Assembly (NCBI RefSeq): GCF_002101555.1
Contig: NZ_LQOL01000075.1
Location: 1 to 56,674 of the forward strand
Reading direction: 5' to 3'
Length of the DNA stretch: 56,674 nucleotides
Origin: Mycolicibacterium canariasense
GTDB lineage: Bacteria > Actinomycetota > Actinomycetes > Mycobacteriales > Mycobacteriaceae
Below, one piece after another: positions 8,461-17,357 of this stretch. Positions within the stretch are counted from its first letter, which is position 1. Every line of letters starts with the position of its first letter. The notes beneath the pieces are model-generated. The model worked only from the letters and a program-made list of their open reading frames with translations. It was not told where the DNA came from and searched no databases. A program made the translations under genes and the position numbers.

Positions 8461-9816
8461 ATGGCTGACCTGCCCTTCGGCTTCTCCAGCGGGGACGACC
8501 CCGACCGTGACAAGCGCAAAGAGAACCCCGGCCCGGGATCGGGCGCGGACCCGTTCGGGCTGGGCGGCGCGGGCTTCGATATGGCCGATCTGGGCCAGAT
8601 CTTCACCAAGCTCGGCGAAATGTTCAGCGGCGCAGGCAATGTGATGAACACCGGCCAGCAGGCCGGTCCGGTCAACTACGACCTGGCCCGTCAGCTGGCG
8701 TCCAGCTCGATCGGATTCGTCGCCCCGGTGTCGGAAAAGACCGGCGCCGCGATCGCCGATGCCGTGCACCTGGCCGAGACGTGGCTGGACGGGGTGACGG
8801 CGCTGCCGGCCGGCACCACGAAGGCGGTGGCGTGGACCCCCACCGACTGGATCGACAACACGCTGGGCACCTGGAAGCGATTGTGCGACCCGGTCGCCGA
8901 GCAGATCTCCACGGTGTGGGCCTCGGCGCTGCCCGAGGAGGCCAAGACCATGGCCGGTCCACTGCTGGCGATGATGTCGCAGATGGGCGGGATGGCCTTT
9001 GGCAGCCAGCTCGGCCAGGCGCTGGGCAAGCTGTCCAAGGAGGTGCTGACCTCCACCGATATCGGTCTGCCGTTGGGGCCCAAGGGCGTGGCGGCACTGC
9101 TGCCCGAAGCCGTCGAGAGCCTGTCGGAAGGGCTGGAGCAGCCGCGCAGCGAGGTGCTGACCTTCCTGGCCGCCCGCGAAGCCGCCCACCACCGGTTGTT
9201 CAGCCATGTCCCGTGGCTGTCCAGCCAGCTGCTCAGCGCCGTCGAGGCGTTCGCCAAGGGCATGAAGATCGACATGAGCGGCATCGAGGATCTGGCCAGC
9301 GGCATCAACCCCGCCGCGCTCGCCGACCCGGCCGCCATGGAGCAGCTGCTCAACCAGGGCATCTTCGAACCGAAGGCCACCCCCGAACAGGTTGCCGCGC
9401 TGGAGCGGCTGGAAACCCTGCTCGCCCTCATCGAGGGCTGGGTGCAGACCGTGGTGACCGCCGCGCTGGGTGACCGGATTCCCGGTACCGCCGCCCTTTC
9501 GGAGATGCTGCGCCGGCGCCGGGCCACCGGCGGCCCGGCCGAGCAGACCTTCGCCACGCTGGTGGGCCTGGAGCTGCGGCCGCGCAAGCTGCGCGAGGCC
9601 GCGGTGCTGTGGGAGAAGCTGACCGATGCCGTCGGGGCCGACGCCCGCGACGCCGTCTGGCAGCATCCCGACCTGCTGCCCGGCGCCGACGACCTCGATG
9701 AGCCGGCCGCGTTCATCGACCGGGCCATCGGCGGCGACACCTCGGGCATCGACCAGGCGCTGGCCGAGCTCGAAGACGACCAGACGCCCGGCCCTGACGG
9801 GCCTGTGGATAACTGA
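8461..9816 (+). CDS. Zinc-dependent metalloprotease-like protein (zincin_2, Rv3195 homologue)
   Basis: This 451-residue protein belongs to the actinobacterial zincin-like DUF2342 family (Rv3195). The family signature AREAAHHRLFSHVPWL, a degenerate HExxH helix, is at about residues 237-252, and a conserved acidic region follows (LDEPAAFIDRAIGG near the C-terminus). No signal peptide is seen. The ATG at 8461 starts the conserved MADLPFGFS; a GTG at 8443 would add six residues. It is followed 35 bases later by the E1-like gene on the same strand, and by the ABC1 kinase, as in other mycobacteria. Protease activity is inferred from the fold only. Confidence 0.9.
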   Translation: MADLPFGFSSGDDPDRDKRKENPGPGSGADPFGLGGAGFDMADLGQIFTKLGEMFSGAGNVMNTGQQAGPVNYDLARQLASSSIGFVAPVSEKTGAAIADAVHLAETWLDGVTALPAGTTKAVAWTPTDWIDNTLGTWKRLCDPVAEQISTVWASALPEEAKTMAGPLLAMMSQMGGMAFGSQLGQALGKLSKEVLTSTDIGLPLGPKGVAALLPEAVESLSEGLEQPRSEVLTFLAAREAAHHRLFSHVPWLSSQLLSAVEAFAKGMKIDMSGIEDLASGINPAALADPAAMEQLLNQGIFEPKATPEQVAALERLETLLALIEGWVQTVVTAALGDRIPGTAALSEMLRRRRATGGPAEQTFATLVGLELRPRKLREAAVLWEKLTDAVGADARDAVWQHPDLLPGADDLDEPAAFIDRAIGGDTSGIDQALAELEDDQTPGPDGPVDN

Positions 9817-9851
9817 AACGGGCGACCGTCCGGCCGTGGCACAGTCGGTGC

Positions 9852-10694
9852 ATGAGGCGCTATCTGCTCAACCCGTCGATGCCGGTGCTGCTGCGCCCGG
9901 ATGACACCGTCCAGGTGGGCTGGGACCCGCGCCGTGCCGTGGTGGTGCATCCGCCGGCCGGTGTGAACGCCGCCGCGCTGGCCTCCCTGCTGCGCGGTAT
10001 GCAGGCCGCGGTGACCAAGGACGAACTGTCGGCGCGCGCCGTCAGGCTGGGAATGCCGGAGTCCGCTGTGACCGATCTGCTCGATGCTCTGCGCCGGGCC
10101 GGTGTGCTGACCGCCGGCCGACCTTCGGCGCGGTCGGTGACCATCCGCATCCACGGCCGTGGGCCGCTGTCGGACCTGCTGGCCGGCGCACTCAGGTGCT
10201 CGGGCAACCGCGTCACCCAGAGCAGCCGGCCGCACGCCGTCGTGAGCACCGATCACGCCGACCTGGTGCTGCTCACCGACGCCCTGGTCGCCGATCCGCG
10301 GGTGGTACGCGATCTGCATGCGGCGGCGCTGCCGCACCTGCCGGTGCGGGTCCGCGACGGGAGGGGGTTGGTGGGGCCGCTGGTGATCCCCGGTGTGACA
10401 TCGTGCCTGGCCTGCGCCGACCGGCACCGCCGGGACCGGGACGCCGCCTGGCCCGCGGTCGCCGCCCAGCTGCGGCACACCGTCGGCGCCGCGGATCGCG
10501 CCACCCTGATGGGCACCGCCGCGCTGGCGCTGAACCAGGTGGACCGGGTGGTCCGCGCCATACGCTCGGGCGGGGATGCCGCGCTGGACGCCCCGGAACC
10601 GCCGATGACGCTGGACACCACCCTGGAGTTCGACGTCGGCAGCGGCTCGGTACTGGCGCGGCGCTGGTCCCGGCATCCGGGTTGTCCCTGCTGA
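9852..10694 (+). CDS. E1-like / TOMM cyclodehydratase-type protein (Rv3196 homologue)
   Basis: This 280-residue protein resembles the leader-binding and E1-like part of azol(in)e (TOMM) cyclodehydratases. The first 90 residues look like a winged-helix RiPP-recognition element (PAGVNAAALASLLRGM and the following helices). A Rossmann-like core follows (HAVVSTDHADLVLLTD) and then the family hallmark SCLACADRHRRDRD. Cys185 and Cys188 together with the terminal Cys278 and Cys280 (HPGCPC) can form the structural zinc site. There is no YcaO partner or precursor peptide nearby, so it probably serves another role in mycobacteria. It is in a run with the zincin and ABC1 kinase genes. Confidence 0.82.
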   Translation: MRRYLLNPSMPVLLRPDDTVQVGWDPRRAVVVHPPAGVNAAALASLLRGMQAAVTKDELSARAVRLGMPESAVTDLLDALRRAGVLTAGRPSARSVTIRIHGRGPLSDLLAGALRCSGNRVTQSSRPHAVVSTDHADLVLLTDALVADPRVVRDLHAAALPHLPVRVRDGRGLVGPLVIPGVTSCLACADRHRRDRDAAWPAVAAQLRHTVGAADRATLMGTAALALNQVDRVVRAIRSGGDAALDAPEPPMTLDTTLEFDVGSGSVLARRWSRHPGCPC

Positions 10695-10725
10695 CCTACT
10701 CAGCAACGTCATGGATGATGGACAC

Positions 10726-12048
10726 GTGGCTGATATCAAGCGTGGGAGCGTTGCACGCAACGCCAAGCTCGCGACCCTGCCGGTCGGATTCGCCGGCCGG
10801 GCGGCGCTCGGTTTCGGCAAGCGCCTGACCGGCAAGTCGAAGGACGAGGTCACCGCCGAGTTGATGGACAAGGCGGCCCAGCAGTTGTTCACGGTGCTGG
10901 GTGAGCTCAAGGGCGGCGCGATGAAGGTCGGCCAGGCGCTGTCGGTGATGGAGGCCGCGATCCCCGAGCAGTACGGCAAGCCCTACCGCGAGGCGCTGAC
11001 CAAGCTGCAGCGTGAAGCGCCTCCGTTGCCGGCGGCCAAGGTGCACCGCGTCCTCGACGCGCAGCTGGGCACCAAGTGGCGGGACCGGTTCGCCTCGTTC
11101 GACGACACCCCGGTGGCCTCGGCCAGCATCGGACAGGTGCACAAGGCGATCTGGTCCGACGGCCGCGAGGTCGCCGTCAAGATCCAGTACCCGGGCGCCG
11201 ACGAGGCGCTGCGCGCCGACCTCAAGACCATCCAGCGGCTGGTCAGCGTGTTCAAGCAGCTGGCCCCCGGCGCCGACGTGCAGGGCGTGGTGGACGAGCT
11301 GATCCAGCGCACCGAGATGGAACTGGACTACCGGCTCGAAGCCGACAACCAGCGGGCCTTCGCCAAGGAGTACGAGAACGACCCGCATTTCGCGGTGCCG
11401 CACATCGTGGCCAGCGCACCGAAAGTGGTGATCGCCGAATGGATGGACGGCATCCCGATGTCGGTGATCATCCGCGAGGGCACACCCGAGCAGCGTGATC
11501 TGATGGGCACCCGGCTGACCGAACTGACCTTCGGTGCGCCCAAGCGGCTGCACATGATGCACGGCGACGCGCATCCCGGGAACTTCATGCTGCTGCCCGA
11601 CGGCCGGATGGGTGTCATCGACTTCGGCGCGGTGGCACCGCTGCCGGGGGGTTTTCCGGTGGCACTGGGCGCCACGATCCGGCTGGCGCGGGACAAGAAC
11701 TACGACGAGGCGCTGCCGGCCATGGAAGCGGCCGGTTTCATCCAGAAGGGTCAACAGGTCTCGGCCGAGGAGGTCGACGACATGCTGCGCCAGTACGTCC
11801 AGCCCATCGAGGTCGACGTCTTCCACTACAACCGTCGCTGGCTGCAGAAGATGGCCGCCGGCCAGATGGACAACTCGGTGGCCCAGATCAAGATGGCCCG
11901 CCAGCTCGACCTACCCGCCCAGCTGGCCATCCCGCTGCGGGTGATCGCGTCGACGATCGCCATCTGCTGTCAGCTCGACGCCCATGTTCCGGTGAAAGCC
12001 ATTGCGACAGAACTGGTTCCAGGCTTCGCCGACGGCGAGGCGGCCTGA
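10726..12048 (+). CDS. ABC1/UbiB (ADCK) family atypical kinase (Rv3197 homologue)
   Basis: This member of the UbiB/ADCK protein-kinase-like family shows the family-specific KxGQ motif (MKVGQALSVMEAAIPEQ), the Ala-rich nucleotide loop ASASIGQVH, the VAVK lysine, a catalytic loop HGDAHPGNF and the metal-binding IDFGAVA. Family members have ATPase activity linked to quinone or lipid metabolism. In mycobacteria the gene sits next to whiB7 and has been linked to drug tolerance. I prefer the GTG at 10726 (VADIKRGSVARNAKL) to the ATG at 10711, because the orthologue begins at this point. It is convergent with whiB7, 14 bases away. Confidence 0.92.
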   Translation: MADIKRGSVARNAKLATLPVGFAGRAALGFGKRLTGKSKDEVTAELMDKAAQQLFTVLGELKGGAMKVGQALSVMEAAIPEQYGKPYREALTKLQREAPPLPAAKVHRVLDAQLGTKWRDRFASFDDTPVASASIGQVHKAIWSDGREVAVKIQYPGADEALRADLKTIQRLVSVFKQLAPGADVQGVVDELIQRTEMELDYRLEADNQRAFAKEYENDPHFAVPHIVASAPKVVIAEWMDGIPMSVIIREGTPEQRDLMGTRLTELTFGAPKRLHMMHGDAHPGNFMLLPDGRMGVIDFGAVAPLPGGFPVALGATIRLARDKNYDEALPAMEAAGFIQKGQQVSAEEVDDMLRQYVQPIEVDVFHYNRRWLQKMAAGQMDNSVAQIKMARQLDLPAQLAIPLRVIASTIAICCQLDAHVPVKAIATELVPGFADGEAA

Positions 12049-12062
12049 CGGCCCAGCCGAAG

Positions 12063-12341
12063 CTAGGCCGCCTGGCCTTCTCTGGCGTCCTTGCGCGGGC
12101 GACCACGCGGACGCTTGCGCGCCACGATGGCGCCGCGCTCGATGATCTCGCCGCCCCAGACGCCCCACGGCTCCTGGCGCTCCAATGCCTCGGACAGGCA
12201 CAGGCTGCGAATCGGGCAGTCGGCGCACAGCGCCTTGGCCTGCTCCAATTCGACCGGGCTCTCGGCGAACCACAGGTCAGGATTCCCCCCATGGCACGGC
12301 ACCGCGGGCAGTTCGAGTTCTTGGCATGTCAGGTCCGACAT
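12063..12341 (-). CDS. whiB7: WhiB7, redox-responsive transcriptional regulator of antibiotic resistance
   Basis: This 92-residue Wbl protein has the four [4Fe-4S] cysteines (Cys16, Cys39, Cys42, Cys48), the GVWGG turn (60-64) and, unique to WhiB7, the C-terminal AT-hook RGRPRK (about 80-85). It binds SigA and activates intrinsic resistance genes at promoters with an AT-rich patch just before the -35. The ATG at 12341 (MSDLTCQELELP) is the conserved start with GGGAAA upstream; the longer open frame to 12437 runs through the attenuator and is not the coding start. A long leader with uORF, terminator and autoregulatory promoter lies upstream. Confidence 0.96.
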   Translation of the reverse strand: MSDLTCQELELPAVPCHGGNPDLWFAESPVELEQAKALCADCPIRSLCLSEALERQEPWGVWGGEIIERGAIVARKRPRGRPRKDAREGQAA

Positions 12342-12430
12342 GTCTTTCCCTACTTCCTGGTCGTTGTGTCGGTGTCGGTCTTGATTCGGACCGGTGACCA
12401 GGTGTTCGGGGTTCCAGATCGGATTTCCCG

Positions 12431-12473
12431 AAAACAATGGCCACGGATCCGTTTTGACTTCGGGTCCGTGGCC
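12431..12473 (-). terminator. Attenuator terminator in the whiB7 leader
   Basis: On the minus strand a 12-bp stem (12462-12473 with 12439-12450, one G-T wobble) closes on an 11-base loop and is followed by ATTGTTTT. It lies about 90 bases before the whiB7 start and 22 bases after the uORF stop. That is the layout expected for the known control of whiB7 by premature termination, relieved when ribosomes are inhibited on the uORF. Confidence 0.85.
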
Positions 12474-12495
12474 GTTTCGGCGTTGTGGGGGCTAC

Positions 12496-12690
12496 CTAGG
12501 TGGTGCCCCGATTCACGGACCTGGGTGTCGCGGCGGCGGTGCGGCGCTTGAGCTGCGGGTTGGCGGCAGCGGGCGCCGAACCAGCTCGATGGGCGGAGGC
12601 GACGGCGGGCGCGGCGGGGTGCACGGGCACCCAGGAAAGCGCATACATTCCATCGACGCGTACGCCGGACATTGCGTGAATGTTGATCAT
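12496..12690 (-). CDS. whiB7 leader uORF
   Basis: A 64-codon open frame starts at an ATG (12690) with a strong GGGAGGGGAG Shine-Dalgarno and starts MINIHAMSGV. The later part is Ala/Pro-rich. It ends 22 bases before the attenuator. By analogy with studied mycobacterial whiB7 leaders it acts in cis as a sensor of translation and need not make a functional peptide. The exact length is less certain than the start, since there is no homology to judge it by. Confidence 0.65.
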   Translation of the reverse strand: MINIHAMSGVRVDGMYALSWVPVHPAAPAVASAHRAGSAPAAANPQLKRRTAAATPRSVNRGTT

Positions 12691-12738
12691 GATCTCGCTC
12701 CCCTCCCTTCGCCGAGCCGCACAGATTTGGTGATCTTG

Positions 12739-12776
12739 AGATTAGAGCCTAGCGCACAAACCCACAAGCGATTTTC
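12739..12776 (-). promoter_or_regulatory. whiB7 promoter with WhiB7 AT-rich element
   Basis: On the minus strand GAAAAT (12771-12776) precedes TTGTGG (12762-12767, -35), then 17 bases, then TAATCT (12739-12744, -10). An A/T patch directly upstream of the -35 is the site that the WhiB7 AT-hook recognises, so autoregulation is expected. Transcription would start near 12732, giving a leader of about 390 bases. Confidence 0.65.
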
Positions 12777-12807
12777 TGACCTGCGGTTTTGGCAGGATCT
12801 GTGGGTG

Positions 12808-14913
12808 TCATGACCGGTTCTTGACCAGCTCCAGCACGTCCGGCCCGTACTGCTCCAGCTTGCGCGCGCCGATACCCGGAATGGACACCAGCGCCGCCTC
12901 GTCGGTCGGCAGGGTCTCGGCGATGGCGATCAGGGTGTTGTCGGTGAACACCACATAGGCCGGCACATTCAGCTCCTTGGAGGTGCGCAGCCGCCATTCC
13001 TTGAGGTCGGCCAGCAACGTCTCGTCCAGATCGGACGGGCAACTCTCGCAACGCCGCAGCGTGATCGCCGCCGCGGTGTCGAGCACCTTGTTGCACACCC
13101 GGCAGCGCGGCGCCGGACCGCGGGCTCTGCGCGGCCGCCCGACCGGGGCGTCAGCCGGGGACTGCGGCGCCACCCCGTTGAGGAAGCGTGACGGCCGGCG
13201 CCCCTGCCTGCCGCCCGCGGCCCGGGCCAGCGCCCAACTCAGGTTCAAATGCACTCTGGCCCTGGTAATTCCGACGTACAGCAGGCGGCGTTCCTCTTCC
13301 ACGGCTTCGCTGTCGGCTCCATGGGCCAGCGCGTGCGAGATGGGCAGGGTGCCGTCGGTGAGGCCGACCAAAAAGACCGCGTCCCATTCCAGGCCCTTGG
13401 CCGCGTGCAGCGACGCCAGCGTGACGCCCTGCACCACCGGTGGATGCCGGGACTCGGCCCGGTTCCGAAGCTCGACCAGCAGGGCCCGCAGATCCAGCGA
13501 AGGGCGTTGGGCCACTTCGTCGTCCACCAGCTCGGCCAGCGCGGCCAGCGCCTCCCACCGCTCCCTGGCCTTGGTACCGGTCGGCGGTTCGGCGGTCAGT
13601 CCGAGCGGCTCCAACAGCGCGCGCACCACCTGCGGCAGGTCACCCTCGTGCTCGGCGCCGGCGGCACGCTGCATGGCCAGCAGCGCCTGGCGCACCTCCT
13701 GCCGGCTGAAGAATCCTTCCCCGCCCCGCACTTGGAACGCGATGCCGGCCTCGGTGAGCGCCTCCTCGTACACCTCGGACTGGGCGTTGATGCGGTACAG
13801 CACCGCGATCTCCGATGCGGGCGTTCCGGATTCGATCAGCTTGCCGACCCGTGTGGCCACCGCGGCGGCCTCGGCCGCCTCGTCGGAGTGCTCGCTGAAC
13901 GACGGTTTCGGCCCGGGATCGCGCTGGCCGACCAGATGCAGCCGGCTGCCGGCCATCCGGCCCCGGGCCGCCGCGATCACCTGGTTGGCCAGCGACACCA
14001 CCTGCGGGGTGGACCGGTAGTCCCGTTCCAGGCGGACCACCGTGGCCTCCGGGAACCGCCGTGAGAAATCCAGCAGGAACCGCGGGGTGGCCCCGGTGAA
14101 CGAGTAGATGGTCTGGTTGGCGTCGCCGACCACCGTCAGGTCGTCCCGTTCACCGAGCCAGGCGTTGAGCACCCGCTGCTGCAGCGGGGTGACGTCCTGG
14201 TACTCGTCGACGACGAAACACCGGTACCGGTCCCGGAATTCGCTCGCCACCGCGGCGTCGCTCTCGATCGCGGCCGCGGTGTGCAGCAGCAGATCGTCGA
14301 AGTCCAGCAGCGCGGTGCCGTCCCGGTGGGTTTTGAGGTGTTCGTAGCCGTCGTACACCTTGGCCACGGTGGCGGCGTCGAGCGGGATGTCGCGGGCCGC
14401 CTTGGCCACCGCGTCGGCGTAGCCCTCCGGGGTGATCAGCGACGCCTTGGCCCACTCGATCTCACCGGCCAGGTCCCGCACATCGTCGGTACTGGCACGC
14501 AGCGCAGCGCGATTGGCGGCCTGGGCCACCACGGCGAACTTGCTGTCCAGCAGTTGCCAGTCGGTGTTGCCGACGACGCGGGGCCAGAAGTACTGCAACT
14601 GCCGGCGCGCGGCGGCGTGGAAGGTGACCGCCTGCACCGTCGAGGTGGCCACCCCGGACTGTTCCCCGAGGGCGCGCAGCCGGCCGCGCATTTCGCCGGC
14701 CGCTCGCGCGGTGAACGTCACCGCGAGCACCTGGCCCGGCGCGACGTGGCCGGCCGCCACCAGGTGCGCGATGCGGCGGGTGATGGTGCGGGTCTTGCCG
14801 GTGCCGGCACCGGCCAGCACACACACCGGACCACGAGGCGCCAGGACGGCCCCGCGCTGTTCGTCGTCGAGGTCGACGAGCAGGCTGTCGACGGACGGCA
14901 TGGCGTCCATCAT
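12808..14913 (-). CDS. uvrD2: ATP-dependent DNA helicase UvrD2
   Basis: This SF1A 3'-to-5' helicase is involved in DNA repair. Walker A GAGTGKT lies near residue 35 and Walker B VDEYQDV near 220. Motif III reads GDANQTIYSFTGA and motif VI LLYVGITRARVHL. The actinobacterial extensions are present: a tetracysteine zinc module (CRVCN ... CESC) and a C-terminal HRDC domain (LKEWR ... IPGIGARKLEQYG). The 701-residue product from the ATG at 14913 matches the 700-residue M. tuberculosis enzyme. ATGs at 14910 and 14901 and a TTG at 14931 are alternatives. UvrD2 is essential in M. tuberculosis. Confidence 0.95.
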   Translation of the reverse strand: MMDAMPSVDSLLVDLDDEQRGAVLAPRGPVCVLAGAGTGKTRTITRRIAHLVAAGHVAPGQVLAVTFTARAAGEMRGRLRALGEQSGVATSTVQAVTFHAAARRQLQYFWPRVVGNTDWQLLDSKFAVVAQAANRAALRASTDDVRDLAGEIEWAKASLITPEGYADAVAKAARDIPLDAATVAKVYDGYEHLKTHRDGTALLDFDDLLLHTAAAIESDAAVASEFRDRYRCFVVDEYQDVTPLQQRVLNAWLGERDDLTVVGDANQTIYSFTGATPRFLLDFSRRFPEATVVRLERDYRSTPQVVSLANQVIAAARGRMAGSRLHLVGQRDPGPKPSFSEHSDEAAEAAAVATRVGKLIESGTPASEIAVLYRINAQSEVYEEALTEAGIAFQVRGGEGFFSRQEVRQALLAMQRAAGAEHEGDLPQVVRALLEPLGLTAEPPTGTKARERWEALAALAELVDDEVAQRPSLDLRALLVELRNRAESRHPPVVQGVTLASLHAAKGLEWDAVFLVGLTDGTLPISHALAHGADSEAVEEERRLLYVGITRARVHLNLSWALARAAGGRQGRRPSRFLNGVAPQSPADAPVGRPRRARGPAPRCRVCNKVLDTAAAITLRRCESCPSDLDETLLADLKEWRLRTSKELNVPAYVVFTDNTLIAIAETLPTDEAALVSIPGIGARKLEQYGPDVLELVKNRS

Positions 14914-15026
14914 GGCAGGACGCCCCGACAACGGGCGGTATCGGATCTGCGCCCGCCGCTCCGAACACCGGCGACCGCGCTCCGGCGTTGGGAAATACCG
15001 ATGCCGTCGGTTAGGTTGTTGCCGCT

Positions 15027-15269
15027 ATGACTACCGCTGCGCTGACCATGTACACCACGTCCTGGTGTGGCTATTGCTCGCGACTGAAGATGGCCCTCAA
15101 GGCCGAGGGCATCTCCTGGGACGAGGTCGATATCGAGGGCGATCCGGCGGCAGCGGAATTCGTCGGCTCGGTGAACGGCGGCAACCACGTGGTTCCGACG
15201 GTGAAGTTCGCCGACGGCTCCACGCTGACCAACCCGAGCATCAAGCAGGTCAAGGCGAAGCTGGGCTGA
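15027..15269 (+). CDS. mrx1: Mycoredoxin-1
   Basis: This 80-residue glutaredoxin-fold protein has the active site CGYC (residues 14-17) in TTSWCGYCSRLK and the cis-Pro region NHVVPTVKF. Mycoredoxin-1 reduces mixed disulfides formed with mycothiol (de-mycothiolation) in the cytosol. It is adjacent to uvrD2, as in M. tuberculosis (Rv3198A), and convergent with nudC; a small GCCGGC-N8-GCCGGC inverted repeat lies between the two genes. Confidence 0.95.
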   Translation: MTTAALTMYTTSWCGYCSRLKMALKAEGISWDEVDIEGDPAAAEFVGSVNGGNHVVPTVKFADGSTLTNPSIKQVKAKLG

Positions 15270-15289
15270 GCGCCCCAAGCCGGCCTCGG

Positions 15290-16216
15290 TCAGCCGGCGA
15301 ACGCCCAGGATTCGATGATCTCCCGGGCAATCGAGATGGATCCCGGCAACAGCAGCCGCGACGACGAATCGCTGTTCCAGTCACCGTGCTCCAACGCCTC
15401 ACGCACCTGAGCGCGGGTGAACCACTCGGCCTCGGCGATCTCGCCGTCGTTGAACGAGAACGGCTGCTCCGGGTCACCGACGGCGTGGAACCCGACCATC
15501 AGCGAGCGCGGGAACGGCCATGGCTGGCTGCCCAGGTAGCGGATGTCCCGAACGTTCAGCCCGACCTCCTCCGCGATCTCCCGCTCCACGCACGACTCGA
15601 AGGACTCCCCCGCCTCCACGAATCCGGCCAGCAGCGAGAACAGCCGCTCCGGCCAGAGGGTCTGGCGGGCCAGCACCGCGCGGTCGTGGCCGTCGTGCAC
15701 CAGACAGATGATCGCCGGGTCGATGCGGGGGAATTCCTCGTGGCCGTTGACCGGATTGATCCGCGCCCAGCCGGCCTTGGCGGCTTTGGTCGGTGCGCCG
15801 TCCACCGGGCTGAAGCGGGCGGCGTCATGCCAGTTCAGCAGCGCGGTCGCGGTGGCGACCAGTTGGGCGCTGGCGTCGTCGAAGATCGGTCCGGCGCGAC
15901 GCAGGTCGAGCACCTCCGTTTCGGCGGTGTCGCCCTCGGGAGCCTGCAGGGCGCCACGGACCGCCCAGACATGCCGGCCGCCTGCCAGGGTTCCGAGGAA
16001 CACCGCATCGGCGGGTGGGGTGGCGCCGAGCGCGGTCGTCCTGCTCAGCACCACGCTCCCGCCGGAGATCAGCACCTGGTTGCGCCGGTCGACGTACAGC
16101 ACGGCCGCGTCCGGCCAGCCGGCGATCGCGGCGTCGATATCGGTGCGCACCTGATCGTCGCGGTCGGCGCCGATCCGGGACAGCAGGGGGACGTTGCGCA
16201 GGGTGAAGCCGCTCAT
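15290..16216 (-). CDS. nudC: NAD(H) pyrophosphatase / deNADding enzyme NudC
   Basis: This 308-residue Nudix hydrolase has the Nudix box GFVEAGESFESCVEREIAEE and, downstream, the NudC-specific SQPWPFPRSLM motif that selects NADH. It hydrolyses NADH to NMNH and AMP, and NudC enzymes can also remove NAD caps from RNA. The four-cysteine zinc ribbon of the E. coli enzyme is not visible, as in the mycobacterial orthologue. I chose the ATG at 16216 (MSGFTLRNVPLLSR), where family similarity begins. It starts 14 bases after the K+ channel gene on the same strand. Confidence 0.93.
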   Translation of the reverse strand: MSGFTLRNVPLLSRIGADRDDQVRTDIDAAIAGWPDAAVLYVDRRNQVLISGGSVVLSRTTALGATPPADAVFLGTLAGGRHVWAVRGALQAPEGDTAETEVLDLRRAGPIFDDASAQLVATATALLNWHDAARFSPVDGAPTKAAKAGWARINPVNGHEEFPRIDPAIICLVHDGHDRAVLARQTLWPERLFSLLAGFVEAGESFESCVEREIAEEVGLNVRDIRYLGSQPWPFPRSLMVGFHAVGDPEQPFSFNDGEIAEAEWFTRAQVREALEHGDWNSDSSSRLLLPGSISIAREIIESWAFAG

Positions 16217-16229
16217 CGAGTGTCTCTGC

Positions 16230-17315
16230 TCAATCTTTGGATCGGATGTACAGCAATCGGTCGCTGAGTTCGAGCGCATCCACGCGCTCGTCGTCGACGC
16301 GCAACAGCTCCCCGCCGCGCACCACCCCGAGCACGATATCGGCCAGGTGGCGCGGCGAGCCGCCCTCCTCCTTGAGCTCGACCGGTCGCTCGGCGATGGC
16401 GAATCCGGCGTCCGGGGTGAGCAGGTCCTCCATCATCTCGACAACGCTGGGGGTCTGCGTTGCGATGCCCAGCAGCCGGCCCGCGGTCTCCGAGGTGACC
16501 ACGGTGGTGTTCGCGCCGGATTGACGCAACAGGTGCTGGTTCTCGGCCTCCCGGACCGCGGCGATGATGTTGGCGTTGGGGGCCAGTTCCCGGGCGGTGA
16601 GCGTGACGAGGACCGCGGTGTCATCCCGGTTGGCCGCGACGATGATCGACTTCGCATGCTGGGCGCTGGCGAGCCTGAGCACCTCGGAGTCGGTGGCGCT
16701 GCCCCGGACGGTGACCAGCCCCGCGCTCTTGGCGCGCTCCAGGGCGGCCGGGTCGTCGTCGACCACGACGATGTCGCCCGGCGCCACGTCGTCGCCGATC
16801 ATCGCCGACACCGCGGTCCTGCCCTTCGTCCCGTAGCCGACGACGATGGTGTGGTTGCGCACGGATCTCCTCCATCGCTGGATCTTCAGTGCCTGGCGCG
16901 ACTGGGTGGTCAGGGTCTCGACCGTGGTACCGATGAGCACGATCAGGAACGCCACCCGCAGCGGCGTGATCACCAGGACGTTGACCAGGCGGGCTGATTC
17001 GGTGTAGGGCGTGATGTCGCCGTAGCCGGTGGTGGACAGCGACACGGTGGCGTAATAGATGCAGTCCAGCAGCGACAGCGGATCGCTTTCCTCCGGCGTG
17101 GACGCGACGTCGCGATAGCCGTGCCTGTCGATGTAGACGATGAACACCGCGGCGACCAGCGCGCTCAGCGCCCACAACACCCGCAGGAAGATCTTGCGGC
17201 CGGGGCTGACGAACTTCTCCGGGATGTTGAGGATGTCGACCAGGTCGGCGTCCGGGCGCGACGTCAGATTCTGGTCGATCGCCTCCAGGCGCCGGCGCAA
17301 CCTACCTTTGGCCAC
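16230..17315 (-). CDS. Two-helix potassium channel with RCK domain (Rv3200c homologue)
   Basis: This 361-residue protein has two membrane helices (residues 43-62 and about 107-128) that flank a pore loop with the K+ filter TTGYGD (95-100). A cytoplasmic RCK_N domain follows (VVGYGTKGRTAVSAM), with the acidic VVVDDD at the end of beta-2 for NAD or nucleotide binding. A C-terminal RCK_C-like segment ends the protein. It should form a ligand-gated K+ channel at the plasma membrane. The start is a GTG. It is divergent from the DoxX-like gene. Confidence 0.92.
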   Translation of the reverse strand: MAKGRLRRRLEAIDQNLTSRPDADLVDILNIPEKFVSPGRKIFLRVLWALSALVAAVFIVYIDRHGYRDVASTPEESDPLSLLDCIYYATVSLSTTGYGDITPYTESARLVNVLVITPLRVAFLIVLIGTTVETLTTQSRQALKIQRWRRSVRNHTIVVGYGTKGRTAVSAMIGDDVAPGDIVVVDDDPAALERAKSAGLVTVRGSATDSEVLRLASAQHAKSIIVAANRDDTAVLVTLTARELAPNANIIAAVREAENQHLLRQSGANTTVVTSETAGRLLGIATQTPSVVEMMEDLLTPDAGFAIAERPVELKEEGGSPRHLADIVLGVVRGGELLRVDDERVDALELSDRLLYIRSKD

Positions 17316-17357
17316 GATTCACCGATCGGGGGGAGGTGAGCACGCCACAATGAAACC

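Noticed and set aside
12342..12437. A longer whiB7 start at 12437
   Set aside because: It would place coding sequence through the end of the attenuator and lacks a ribosome site; the ATG at 12341 fits the conserved WhiB7 N-terminus.
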